A stretch of 64,000 bases of DNA from Ornatilinea sp. (lineage in GTDB: Bacteria; Chloroflexota; Anaerolineae; Anaerolineales; Anaerolineaceae), in the NCBI GenBank assembly GCA_018433975.1, contig JAHDQE010000029.1, positions 1-64,000 of the forward strand. Reading direction: 5' to 3'. The notes beneath the pieces were generated by a model. That model did not search any database. It was given only the letters and a program-made list of their open reading frames with translations, and had not been told where the DNA came from. A program made the translations under genes and the position numbers. Positions 8,240-16,172 of the stretch are shown here, piece after piece. Within the stretch, counting starts at the first letter, position 1; each line of letters starts with the position of its first letter.

Positions 8240-9640
8240 CTATACACTCTCAACAGGCAGCAGAATCAAAGCACTGCACGCCGGAACTTCATCCAACAGG
8301 ATATTGCCATCCTGCACGGGATATTGTTTATCCCCATTATATGCCCGCCAACAACGGACCTGGCTCCGGGTTTGAATCCGCATCATCGGGATGGTCTCGC
8401 GCGGGTTGATGATGACAAGTGCTTCATCGTTCTGGTAAGCCTGACGATAGGCATAAACGCCATTAAATGCGTCCAATGTCTGTGGGCGGCCGTGCTTGAA
8501 TGCCGGATGGGCCTTTCGCAAAGCAATCAATCCGCGGATGCTATCCACAATCTGCCAATTCCACTGACTTTCATTCCACGGGAAACACCGGCGGCAATCC
8601 GGGTCTGTCTCCCCAAGAAGCCCAACTTCATCACCATAGTACACCATTGGCGCTCCGGGCAGCGTCATCTGAAGCGTCAGGGCAATTTGCAACAATCTCT
8701 CTTCACCCTTAAGCGTGGTGAGAATGCGGGGCGTATCGTGGCTATCCAGCAGATTGAGCATCGATTCCACTGCTATGCCGTGTTGTGACATCAAAGTTTG
8801 CAATTCATACCCAAAATCTTCACCATCCAGAACATTCGTCCATACATAATCCAGCAAGATATCGCGCAGGCGGTAATTTGTCACCCCATCAAAGACCCCA
8901 TTGTTCACCCAGGGTTGTGCCTCACGCCAAATCTCACCAACCAGATAGGCCTGGGGATTTACGGCTTTAACCACCTTGCGGAATTCATGCCAGAAATCTA
9001 CAGGGATCTTAAATGGCACATCAAGGCGCCAACCGTCCATTTCGGTTTCCTCAAGCCAGTAGCGAGCCACTTTAAGGACAAACTCCCGAACGGGCCGATG
9101 TGCATAGTTGAGTTTGGGAAGGTAAGTACAGCCGCCACAAGTAAGAAAGTTCAATGGCTCTTTTCTAAGCGGGTAATCAAGGGCCAGGAACCAATCCGCA
9201 TATTCCGAAGACGCACCTTTCTCCATCACATCCAGGAATGGGGCAAATCCATCGCCGCAGTGATTAAAAACGCCATCAAAAATCACATGCATCCCACGCT
9301 GGTGCGCCTGCTTTACCAAATCCTTGAGCAGTTCCAAATTCCCCAATGCCGGATCAACTTTAAAATAGTCAGTGGTATCATAACGATGATTGGTATGCGC
9401 CTGGAAGATCGGGTTAAGATAAATCGCATTCACTCCCAATTCATTCAGATAATCCAACTTATCCAGAACCCCTTGCAAATCACCGCCAAAGAAGTTATCA
9501 CGCGTGGGGCGATCGCCCCAACTGGCCACATCAACCAGATCATTGCTCTTATCACCATTACAGAAACGATCGGGAAAAATTTGATAGAAAATTGCATCAG
9601 CAACCCAACCGGGTGCAGCATTGATTTCCAATGAAGTCAT
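8240..9640 (-). CDS. GH13 alpha-glucosidase/neopullulanase-type enzyme
   Basis: Family GH13 glycosidase of 466 residues with no signal peptide, so cytoplasmic. Conserved regions appear in order: DGVFNHCGDGF (region I), GWRLDVPF with the nucleophile Asp (region II), GEIW with the acid/base Glu (region III), LLDSHDTPR (region IV). The N-terminal CBM34 domain of classical neopullulanases is missing. It probably hydrolyses imported alpha-glucan oligosaccharides; exact linkage specificity is unknown. It starts at an ATG with GGAGG 4-5 bases upstream, and is the last gene of the sugar operon, 12 bases after the GH15 gene. Confidence 0.88.
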   Translation of the reverse strand: MTSLEINAAPGWVADAIFYQIFPDRFCNGDKSNDLVDVASWGDRPTRDNFFGGDLQGVLDKLDYLNELGVNAIYLNPIFQAHTNHRYDTTDYFKVDPALGNLELLKDLVKQAHQRGMHVIFDGVFNHCGDGFAPFLDVMEKGASSEYADWFLALDYPLRKEPLNFLTCGGCTYLPKLNYAHRPVREFVLKVARYWLEETEMDGWRLDVPFKIPVDFWHEFRKVVKAVNPQAYLVGEIWREAQPWVNNGVFDGVTNYRLRDILLDYVWTNVLDGEDFGYELQTLMSQHGIAVESMLNLLDSHDTPRILTTLKGEERLLQIALTLQMTLPGAPMVYYGDEVGLLGETDPDCRRCFPWNESQWNWQIVDSIRGLIALRKAHPAFKHGRPQTLDAFNGVYAYRQAYQNDEALVIINPRETIPMMRIQTRSQVRCWRAYNGDKQYPVQDGNILLDEVPACSALILLPVESV

Positions 9641-9652
9641 AAACCCTCCACA

Positions 9653-10723
9653 TCAGCCATTGCACAGCGATTTTACCAGCAGAATGTATTTTGCATGCGT
9701 CCATAGTAATGGACTGGCAATTGGGCCCCATCGTTTACACCAATATTCATAACCAACAGGATCATAGATCGCATGCGGCACCTGTTCCGCTAAAGCGCCA
9801 TCCGGTTCGGCTTGAGCTTCCACCCAGCCCGCTATAGTCCGGGCTTTTTCATACTCTCCCGCCTGCGCATAAGCCCACCCTAACCATGCTGTCAGCAGAA
9901 TCCACTCCCCGCCGCCATAATAAACATCTTTGCGATAACGGTGTAAGCCAATGGGCGTTGCCAGATCCGCAATAATTTTTTGCAGCGTTTCTTGAAAGAT
10001 TGGATTCTCCCATTCCACAACGCGATAGGGAATATAGAGGCCAATCAGATTAGCATCCACTTCCGGCAAGCCAATGGACTTCATGAAAGCCCCTTGATAA
10101 ACGCAATGTTGGTAGATATAGTCACGAATCCGGGCCGCAGCCTGTGCGGTTTCAGCATCATCCAACATCGCAGCATATCCCATCAAACCGCCATAAACGG
10201 CCCCCAGAGTATAAGTATGCAGCAGCGTTTCATTTTCTTCCCAGCTATCCGAACAGGGAAAAGACCACATCGCCATCAAATAATCCTTCACCAAAACGGC
10301 CGCCTGCTGCCATTCTACAGGTAAAGTTTTTTCCGATGAAATCTGCTGAAATTCCTTCATAGACCACAACCAGGTGCCTAATCCATCCAGTTGATGATGC
10401 CCCCAATGCCCCGGTACTTCTTCACCCTGCGTAGTAAAACGGCTATGAAAACACATCTCAGCATCGGGCAATGTATTCTCTCTTACTGCCTGGATACACA
10501 TTTCAATTTTTTTCTGGTAGCGCAAGACCACCCTACTCGCCCACTGATGAAAACGCGCAGCATTCTCGATTAATCCAGCCTGCGCGAGAGCATGTGCACA
10601 AAATGAACCATCCCGAAACCACGCATAGCGGTACGTTTCAAAATCAGGGCAAGCGATGATCGCTCCTGTTTTTGCCTGGTTGTCCATGAGAAACTGCAAA
10701 CTTCGTTGATAAAGCAAATTCAT
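9653..10723 (-). CDS. GH15 glucoamylase-like glycosidase
   Basis: (alpha/alpha)6-barrel enzyme of about 356 residues related to GH15 glucoamylases and glucodextranases. The N-terminal stretch YRYAWFRDGSF is the typical YxYxWxRDG substrate-binding segment. Later features are EMCFHSRF, DGLGTWLWSM and, near the end, LAEQVPHAIYDPVGYEYW, where E-Q is in the position of the usual catalytic base region. There is no signal peptide, so it should act on internalised oligosaccharides, removing terminal glucose. The ATG at 10723 has AAAGGG 9 bases upstream. The gap to the permease gene stop is only 6 bases, so it belongs to the same transcript. Confidence 0.8.
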   Translation of the reverse strand: MNLLYQRSLQFLMDNQAKTGAIIACPDFETYRYAWFRDGSFCAHALAQAGLIENAARFHQWASRVVLRYQKKIEMCIQAVRENTLPDAEMCFHSRFTTQGEEVPGHWGHHQLDGLGTWLWSMKEFQQISSEKTLPVEWQQAAVLVKDYLMAMWSFPCSDSWEENETLLHTYTLGAVYGGLMGYAAMLDDAETAQAAARIRDYIYQHCVYQGAFMKSIGLPEVDANLIGLYIPYRVVEWENPIFQETLQKIIADLATPIGLHRYRKDVYYGGGEWILLTAWLGWAYAQAGEYEKARTIAGWVEAQAEPDGALAEQVPHAIYDPVGYEYWCKRWGPIASPLLWTHAKYILLVKSLCNG

Positions 10724-10729
10724 TTTCAA

Positions 10730-11569
10730 TTACCCTTTGACCGCACCCGCGACCATTCCTTTGATAAAGTATTTTTGTAAGGATATAAACAGAACCAGTA
10801 CCGGCACAATTCCAATCAAAGAGGCAGCAAAAACTAATCCCCAATTGGTGGTATGAACTCCCTGAAAAGTGGCAATTGCCACCGGCAAGGTGCGTTTAGA
10901 CGGTGTGTTGATAATGGTGCTTGCCCATACGTATTCGTCCCAGGCTCCCAGGAAGGCAATAATCGCCGAAGTGGCCAACGCCGGTTTGCACAGCGGTAAC
11001 ACAACACGCCAATAAATCATCCAGTCCGAAGCGCCATCGATTCTCGCCGCTTCTTCAATCTCTTTGGGAATTTCCTCAAGAAAGCCGCGCATCAAAAAAG
11101 TAGCAAAGGGCAAATTTTGAGCCACATACATCACAATCAATCCCATCAATGAATCCATCAGGGCCAGATCCCGTGCCAGAATAAATTGCGGCACAATCAG
11201 ACTCATGGCCGGCATGGTCATAAAGAAAATAATTAACCCATAGAGCACTTTCTTGCCAATAAACTGATACCGGGCGAAGGCATACGCCATCATTGAAGCC
11301 AGCAGCAGAATACAAGACACCGCCACCAGGCTAACCAGAATGCTGTTCAAAAAGTATTTCCCGAACTGATTTGTAGTCCATGCCAGGATAAAATTCTGGA
11401 AAGTCGGGTGTTCGGGAATGAGCCGCGGCGGAATCTCGAACACATAAATAGCCCCTTTCAAGGCTGTGGAAATCATGTAGATTAAGGGCAAAACCGTCAG
11501 CAAGGCACCCAGGCCAAGGAGGATAATCAAAATCAGTTCGCGAATAGACCGCCTAATTTTTGAGGCCAT
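10730..11569 (-). CDS. Carbohydrate ABC transporter permease (MalG type)
   Basis: Inner-membrane permease of 279 residues with six predicted helices and the EAA loop (EEAARIDGASDWMIYWRVVLPL) that docks to the ATPase. The C-terminus GMVAGAVKG is typical of MalG/CUT1 subunits. The longer open frame to 11860 is spurious: the residues before MASKIRR read out of frame inside the upstream gene. The ATG at 11569 has AGGAGG overlapping the upstream stop. It is encoded directly after the MalF-type subunit, as is usual in CUT1 systems. Confidence 0.93.
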   Translation of the reverse strand: MASKIRRSIRELILIILLGLGALLTVLPLIYMISTALKGAIYVFEIPPRLIPEHPTFQNFILAWTTNQFGKYFLNSILVSLVAVSCILLLASMMAYAFARYQFIGKKVLYGLIIFFMTMPAMSLIVPQFILARDLALMDSLMGLIVMYVAQNLPFATFLMRGFLEEIPKEIEEAARIDGASDWMIYWRVVLPLCKPALATSAIIAFLGAWDEYVWASTIINTPSKRTLPVAIATFQGVHTTNWGLVFAASLIGIVPVLVLFISLQKYFIKGMVAGAVKG

Positions 11570-11577
11570 TTCTCCTC

Positions 11578-12474
11578 CTAACCACCTAAAGCATTGGACT
11601 TGATAAAACGCATTTGGAATTGGCTGACGGCAAACACAATTACCGCCAGAATATACGCCAGTGCCGATGAATAACCAAAATTGAGATTTGTAAATGCCTG
11701 ACCATACATATAGCTGAGGACAAGCTCTGTCCTGTGCAGCGGGCCCCCTCCGGTGATCAATGCCACAGGAATGTAAGTCTGAAACGCACCAATTGTAAGC
11801 ATGACAGACACCATAATAATGGTGGGGATGATCAATGGAATGGTGATCCGCCACAGACACTGCAAGTATCCCGCCCCATCAATTGAGGCCACCTGATACA
11901 GCTCCCGCGGGATAGACTGCAGCGCTGCCAGGAAAATGATCATAGAAAAACCCACACCCTTCCAAATACCCAGACTGTCAATGGCTACAAAAGCCGTTCC
12001 GGCTTCGGTTAACCAGCTGACAGGCTCCTTCAACACAGGAAAGATATTTACAAGCACATAGTTCATCAAGCCAGACGGACTGGAATTAAAAAGGAAGCGG
12101 AATAGAAGCGAAACAACCACCCATGAGGTAACGACCGGCAAATAGTATAAAGTGCGAAACAACAACTTGCCATGGCGGATCTCCTCCAGCATCAAAGCCA
12201 CCACCAGCCCCAACAAAAGCTGTCCCAACACTGTTATTACTGCATATCCCCCTGTGTTCTTCAATGAAAGCCAGAAATTTTGATCCTGCATTGCCTGGAG
12301 ATAATTTGCGAATCCGACAAAAGGACTGGGCTGTCCAGGCATGATGTTCCATTGACGCATACTGATATTCAGTGCCGAGACCATGGGGTAAACCAGCCAT
12401 ACGAACAAAATGATCATACCGGGTAACAAGAAGAAATAAGGAATCAAACTTGTTTGTAATTTGCTTCGGTTCAT
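11578..12474 (-). CDS. Carbohydrate ABC transporter permease (MalF type)
   Basis: Inner-membrane permease of about 298 residues, six helices. The docking loop reads YQVASIDGAGYLQCLWRITIPLI, the expected EAA-type motif with conserved G. It pairs with the MalG-type subunit to form the channel of a CUT1 importer. I chose the ATG at 12474 because AAAGGGG precedes it by 5 bases and because the extra upstream codons overlap the intergenic hairpin. No ATPase gene is in the operon, so a shared MsmX/MalK-like ATPase elsewhere in the genome is likely. Confidence 0.92.
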   Translation of the reverse strand: MNRSKLQTSLIPYFFLLPGMIILFVWLVYPMVSALNISMRQWNIMPGQPSPFVGFANYLQAMQDQNFWLSLKNTGGYAVITVLGQLLLGLVVALMLEEIRHGKLLFRTLYYLPVVTSWVVVSLLFRFLFNSSPSGLMNYVLVNIFPVLKEPVSWLTEAGTAFVAIDSLGIWKGVGFSMIIFLAALQSIPRELYQVASIDGAGYLQCLWRITIPLIIPTIIMVSVMLTIGAFQTYIPVALITGGGPLHRTELVLSYMYGQAFTNLNFGYSSALAYILAVIVFAVSQFQMRFIKSNALGG

Positions 12475-12494
12475 CGAACCCCTTTGTTTAGAAG

Positions 12495-12522
12495 AAAGGC
12501 CGGGGTTATCCCCCCGGCCTTT
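12495..12522 (-). terminator. Hairpin between binding-protein and permease genes
   Basis: A perfect GC-rich 11-bp stem (12495-12505 with 12512-12522) followed on the minus strand by TTCTTCT. It lies between the sugar-binding-protein stop and the MalF-type start. Such hairpins commonly act as partial terminators or 3'-end stabilisers, giving more binding protein than permease. Confidence 0.8.
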
Positions 12523-12539
12523 CATTGAAGGAAACTTAC

Positions 12540-13859
12540 CTACTGCGCCAACAAAGCGTTGATTTGTGCTGCCGCATCATCCAGCGCTTGCTGGGGTGTC
12601 TTCTCCTTACGCAGAATGTATTGTCCTGCATCTGTGATAATCGTATCCATCTGCGACCAGGCCGGGTGCGCTGTGCGGGCTTTCGAGGTATTTAACTGCT
12701 CCAAGAACATGCCCAGGTAGGGATGGTTCAAAACAGCTTCCGTGTCGCCCAGGTCGGAACGTACGGGGATCTGCCCGACTTCCATCATCTTTAATTGGTA
12801 TTCCTGGCTCATCACGAAACGAACAAATTCCATCGCTTCTTCGGGATGCTGGCTCTGGCTCATCAAATTGATATCCTCACCACCAACGATATCAATTGAA
12901 CCGCCTTTGCCGGCCGGGAAAAGCGCTACGCTGAAGGTGAAATCAGGGAACTGGCCGTTCAGGATCGGGTAAGACCAGGGGCCATTATCCAGACTGGCAT
13001 AGACCCCGGAGGCAAATCCGGTAAACGGATCCAACCCATCCCCCATGATGACAGGGGCTATACAACCTTCATCATAGAGTTTGAGGAAAAATTCATAAGC
13101 AGCCACACTTTCCGGGCCGTTAATATACCCGTCCGCCGTAGTAATCGCTTCATCCGTCACAGCCCCGCCAAAGCTCCACACCCAGGGCAGCGTCACCCAG
13201 GCAAACATGCCATCGCCTGCGTACAAATACGCATCGGAATTTACCGCTTTAATAGCCTGACAATACCCTTCCAACTCATCCATCGAAGTGGGGGCGCTTT
13301 CCAAACCGGCTTCCTGGTACAACGCATCGTTATACAACCAGACTTTCGTATTCGTATCCAGCGGCAGTCCGTAGTAATGCCCGTCCCAATAGTTGGTGCT
13401 CAGTGGGCCTTCATATACCACGGATTTATAGTCGGCAAAATCGGACATTGCTTCATCCAAAGCAGTCAGCGCTCCCAGATTGGCCAGTTCAGGCACCCAG
13501 ATGATATCCGAGCGGATCAGATCCGGAGCAGTACCGGCGGAAATAGCAGCCAGCAGTTTTTCGCGGAAGTTATCATAGGGAACCGAAATGGCATTGACCT
13601 TAATATTCGGGTGGGATTCTTCAAAGAGAGGGATCAGATCATTGACAAGAGTGGAATTCTCTGTTCCATCCTCATTATAGGTGTGCCAGAATGTAATTTC
13701 CACCTGTTCCGTCGAATCCGCCTCTGTAGACACCTCATCTTGTGTACTTGCAGAAGCAGGTTCTTCAACAGCAGCATTTGATTCTGGAGCTGCGCACGCA
13801 GAAAGCACCAGCACAGCCGACAGAATGACTGTAATCAAAACCAGAAAACTTTTCTTCAT
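12540..13859 (-). CDS. Sugar ABC transporter substrate-binding lipoprotein
   Basis: Family-1 extracellular solute-binding protein of 439 residues, normal length. The signal peptide ends in the lipobox L-S-A-C (Cys22) and is followed by a Ser/Glu/Thr-rich linker, so the protein is anchored outside the membrane. ITFWHTYNEDG and the segment TAPDLIRSDIIWVPELA are typical of CUT1 binding proteins. Given the GH13/GH15 partners, the ligand is probably an alpha-linked glucose oligosaccharide. The start has AGGAGG 7 bases upstream. It is the first gene of the operon and lies behind a LacI-type operator. Confidence 0.92.
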   Translation of the reverse strand: MKKSFLVLITVILSAVLVLSACAAPESNAAVEEPASASTQDEVSTEADSTEQVEITFWHTYNEDGTENSTLVNDLIPLFEESHPNIKVNAISVPYDNFREKLLAAISAGTAPDLIRSDIIWVPELANLGALTALDEAMSDFADYKSVVYEGPLSTNYWDGHYYGLPLDTNTKVWLYNDALYQEAGLESAPTSMDELEGYCQAIKAVNSDAYLYAGDGMFAWVTLPWVWSFGGAVTDEAITTADGYINGPESVAAYEFFLKLYDEGCIAPVIMGDGLDPFTGFASGVYASLDNGPWSYPILNGQFPDFTFSVALFPAGKGGSIDIVGGEDINLMSQSQHPEEAMEFVRFVMSQEYQLKMMEVGQIPVRSDLGDTEAVLNHPYLGMFLEQLNTSKARTAHPAWSQMDTIITDAGQYILRKEKTPQQALDDAAAQINALLAQ

Positions 13860-13961
13860 TTACATGCCTCCTTTATTGTATTCCTAGAAACCTTTTGATC
13901 GTACTGCGTTTTTCACTGATTACTACCAATAAATCTTTCCTGCCAGGATCCCGGGGTGAAT

Positions 13962-13975
13962 TTGAAACGTTTCAA
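13962..13975. promoter_or_regulatory. LacI-family operator upstream of sugar operon
   Basis: TTGAAACGTTTCAA is a perfect 14-bp palindrome with the central CG typical of LacI/GalR operators. It lies between the repressor gene and the binding-protein gene, about 100 bases before the latter's start. A TTGACG on the minus strand just upstream could be the -35 of the operon promoter, which would place the operator inside it; the -10 is not clear. Confidence 0.85.
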
Positions 13976-13990
13976 TTGACGTCAAAAAAA

Positions 13991-15022
13991 TTAATTTCTC
14001 AGACAGGGTCCGGTGGTCTGTCGAATAACCAGCTGCGCATCCAGCACAGTTTGTGGAATCGTATTTTCATTCGTCAAAATCGAGAATAAAGATTGCATCA
14101 AAAGGAAACCTATTTTACGAAACGGCTGTGAGATCGTGGTAAGCCCGGGCTGCCAATGGCCGGCCAACGCGATATCATCAAACCCGATAATAGAAATTTC
14201 CTTGCCGGGCATTAAACGCTTATTCTTTAAAGCACGCAGTGCTCCAAAAGCGCAGATGTCATTGGACGTCAATATTGCAGTAGGCGGTTCCGGGAGATTC
14301 AACAGCGCATTAGTCCCATTGAACCCACTGTCTTCAGAAAACTCACTTTTAATCCTGTATTCTTTGCGAATTTCCAGCCCGGCCGCTTCCATCCCCTTTT
14401 CAAAGCCTTCCCAGCGTTGACCGGCACACATCAAACTATCCGGCGGTGTCAAATAAGCAATGCGTTCATGACCCAACGAAGCCAGATACAAAACAGCCTC
14501 ACTGATGCCGGCCGCGCCGTCTACATCAACATACGGGTATTTTAACTCCACATCTGAACGACCGTATGCAACAAAGGGAAATTTTTTCGCTTTTAATAGT
14601 TTCAAGCGCTTGTCCTGGGGATGGATGCCCATCACCACCAACCCATCCACTAATGCCTCGCCCACAAAGCGCTGGTAAGTATTTAACTCCTGCTCTGAAT
14701 TTGTCGCAGCAGAGATTAGAATATCATACCCACTTTCAGCCGCGAGTGTATTGAGACCAGCCAACAATTCCAGAAAGGCGTTGTCACCCGGGTCTGCGCT
14801 GCGATTATCTTCTGTCGAAATAATGGGAACCAAGCCAATGCGGTGCGTCTGCCTCGATTTGAGACTGCGTGCCGCCGCAGTGGGATAATAATCCAGCTCT
14901 TTGATTTTTTGAGCAATTCTTTCACGCGTACTTTCCGCCACCAGATCGGGATCATTCATATAATTTGAGACTGTCCCTACGGAGACGCCAGCAGCGCGAG
15001 CAATATCACGTATCGTTGTCAT
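13991..15022 (-). CDS. LacI-family transcriptional repressor
   Basis: Regulator of about 343 residues. The N-terminal LacI helix-turn-helix and hinge are typical (TTIRDIARAAGVSVGTVSNYMN, then YYPTAAARSLKSRQT). The C-terminal periplasmic-binding-protein-like domain binds the sugar effector. It lies directly upstream of, and in the same direction as, the alpha-glucan operon, which it probably controls. The ATG at 15022 is the start: the upstream in-frame ATG at 15049 overlaps the -10 box. A second operator copy lies just downstream of its own -10, so it should be autoregulated. There is no good Shine-Dalgarno. Confidence 0.92.
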   Translation of the reverse strand: MTTIRDIARAAGVSVGTVSNYMNDPDLVAESTRERIAQKIKELDYYPTAAARSLKSRQTHRIGLVPIISTEDNRSADPGDNAFLELLAGLNTLAAESGYDILISAATNSEQELNTYQRFVGEALVDGLVVMGIHPQDKRLKLLKAKKFPFVAYGRSDVELKYPYVDVDGAAGISEAVLYLASLGHERIAYLTPPDSLMCAGQRWEGFEKGMEAAGLEIRKEYRIKSEFSEDSGFNGTNALLNLPEPPTAILTSNDICAFGALRALKNKRLMPGKEISIIGFDDIALAGHWQPGLTTISQPFRKIGFLLMQSLFSILTNENTIPQTVLDAQLVIRQTTGPCLRN

Positions 15023-15028
15023 AGTTAA

Positions 15029-15042
15029 TTGAACCGTTTCAA
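15029..15042. promoter_or_regulatory. LacI-family operator at repressor gene
   Basis: TTGAACCGTTTCAA differs by one base from the operator at 13962 and is part of an 18-base near-palindrome (15027-15044). It lies immediately downstream of the -10 box of the repressor promoter, the classic position for autorepression. Confidence 0.85.
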
Positions 15043-15047
15043 TTATC

Positions 15048-15076
15048 ATTGTAAAGACACATTCCCTGTCTGTCAA
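15048..15076 (-). promoter_or_regulatory. Sigma-70-type promoter of the lacI-type gene
   Basis: On the minus strand, TTGACA (15071-15076), a 17-base spacer, then TACAAT (15048-15053). Transcription should start near 15041, inside the operator. Confidence 0.8.
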
Positions 15077-15228
15077 GAGGGAATCTAAAAAAAACGAGAT
15101 CGGAATTTAGAAGAATTTTTTAAAGAAATCTATTTCTCAGTTTCTGCTTGCTACATTCTAACCCGGCTCAAAAACTGTTCTCGTATTCCACACCACCATG
15201 ACTTGCTCAAAAAGCTTGCCGGATAAAG

Positions 15229-15257
15229 TTGTTACCCAACAGTATGTATGCTATGAT
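15229..15257 (+). promoter_or_regulatory. Sigma-70-type promoter of the MTAP-SEDS operon
   Basis: TTGTTA (15229-15234), 17-base spacer, TATGAT (15252-15257). It lies about 50 bases before the chosen ATG at 15306 and downstream of the alternative ATG at 15198, supporting the shorter gene. Confidence 0.6.
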
Positions 15258-15305
15258 TACCCTGACCATCCAGATTTTCGCTGTATTCTCGGGAGGAAGC
15301 AAACC

Positions 15306-16172
15306 ATGAGACCGTCCTTTGGTATCCTTGGCGGTTCAGGATTTTATGAAATCAAAGGGCTTAAAGAAGTTGAAACCCTTGAAATATCCACCCCTTTTGG
15401 CCCGCCCAGCGCGCCGGTTGTCACCGGATTACTGTCCGGTAAGCCAGTGGCTTTTATTTCCCGGCATGGCAATGGGCATCAATTTCTGGCCTCTGAAATC
15501 CGCTACCGTGCAAATATTTACGCCCTGAAATCACTTGGCGTCGATCGGCTCGTCAGTATCAGCGCTTTCCAATCCTTACGAAGCGATTTTGAACCGGGGC
15601 ATCTGGTCATCCCGGATCAACTGCTGGATTTCACCACCACGCGTTCCCGAACCTTCTTTGGCGAAGGATTCGTTGCAAGGATTAATGCGGCCGTCCCATT
15701 TTGCACACACCTGTCAACGGAAGTGTATCAGGCGTCCATCCAGACCGAAACTATGGTACACCTGGGCGGAACCCTGCTCACCGTGGATGGGCCGCGTACG
15801 GCCACAATTGCCGAATCGGATCTGTACCGGGCATGGGGCGTTTCTGCCATGAATACCACCACCTGCCCGGAGGCTTTTCTGGCCCGGGAAGCAGAAATGT
15901 GCTACGCTGTGCTGGGGCACGTAATCCGCTATGATTTACAAAATCCGGCTCATCAAAAAAATACCCCTGGAATGACAATGTCCTCCATTCTGGAACAAAA
16001 CCATAACACTGTCTGCGAAACGTTAAAATCTTTGGCAGCAAATCTGCCGGAAAACCCGGAATGTCAGCATCAAACAGCTCTTTCCGGAGTTATCCAGACA
16101 CCGGTGAAAGACATTCCACCGCAAACGCTCAGCCGATTAGAGCCGCTCATTCACAAGTACACCTCACAGTGA
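15306..16172 (+). CDS. MTAP/PNP-family nucleoside phosphorylase
   Basis: Enzyme of 288 residues in the S-methyl-5'-thioadenosine phosphorylase branch of the PNP family. It cleaves a purine (thio)nucleoside with phosphate. GILGGSGFY is the phosphate loop, ISRHGNGHQ and VDGPRTATIAES are typical active-site segments, and NTTTCPEAFLAREAEMCYAV matches the MTAP signature. The purine-recognition motif, T-D-Y-D-x-W in human MTAP, reads I-R-Y-D-L-Q here, so the first of two aspartates is arginine and the base preference may differ. GGGAGG lies 9 bases before the ATG at 15306. Its stop TGA shares one base with the ATG of the SEDS-PBP gene. Confidence 0.82.
   Translation: MRPSFGILGGSGFYEIKGLKEVETLEISTPFGPPSAPVVTGLLSGKPVAFISRHGNGHQFLASEIRYRANIYALKSLGVDRLVSISAFQSLRSDFEPGHLVIPDQLLDFTTTRSRTFFGEGFVARINAAVPFCTHLSTEVYQASIQTETMVHLGGTLLTVDGPRTATIAESDLYRAWGVSAMNTTTCPEAFLAREAEMCYAVLGHVIRYDLQNPAHQKNTPGMTMSSILEQNHNTVCETLKSLAANLPENPECQHQTALSGVIQTPVKDIPPQTLSRLEPLIHKYTSQ

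Noticed and set aside
8797-9634. Long plus-strand open frame of 278 codons
   Set aside because: It lies antisense to the well-supported GH13 gene and its translation shows no domain-like pattern.
10730-11860. A 376-residue MalG-type protein
   Set aside because: The first 97 residues overlap the MalF-type gene in another frame and have no permease similarity; AGGAGG places the start at 11569.
15096-15105. Internal adapter-like AGATCGGAA
   Set aside because: Only nine bases match the reverse adapter and the sequence then diverges; chance match.
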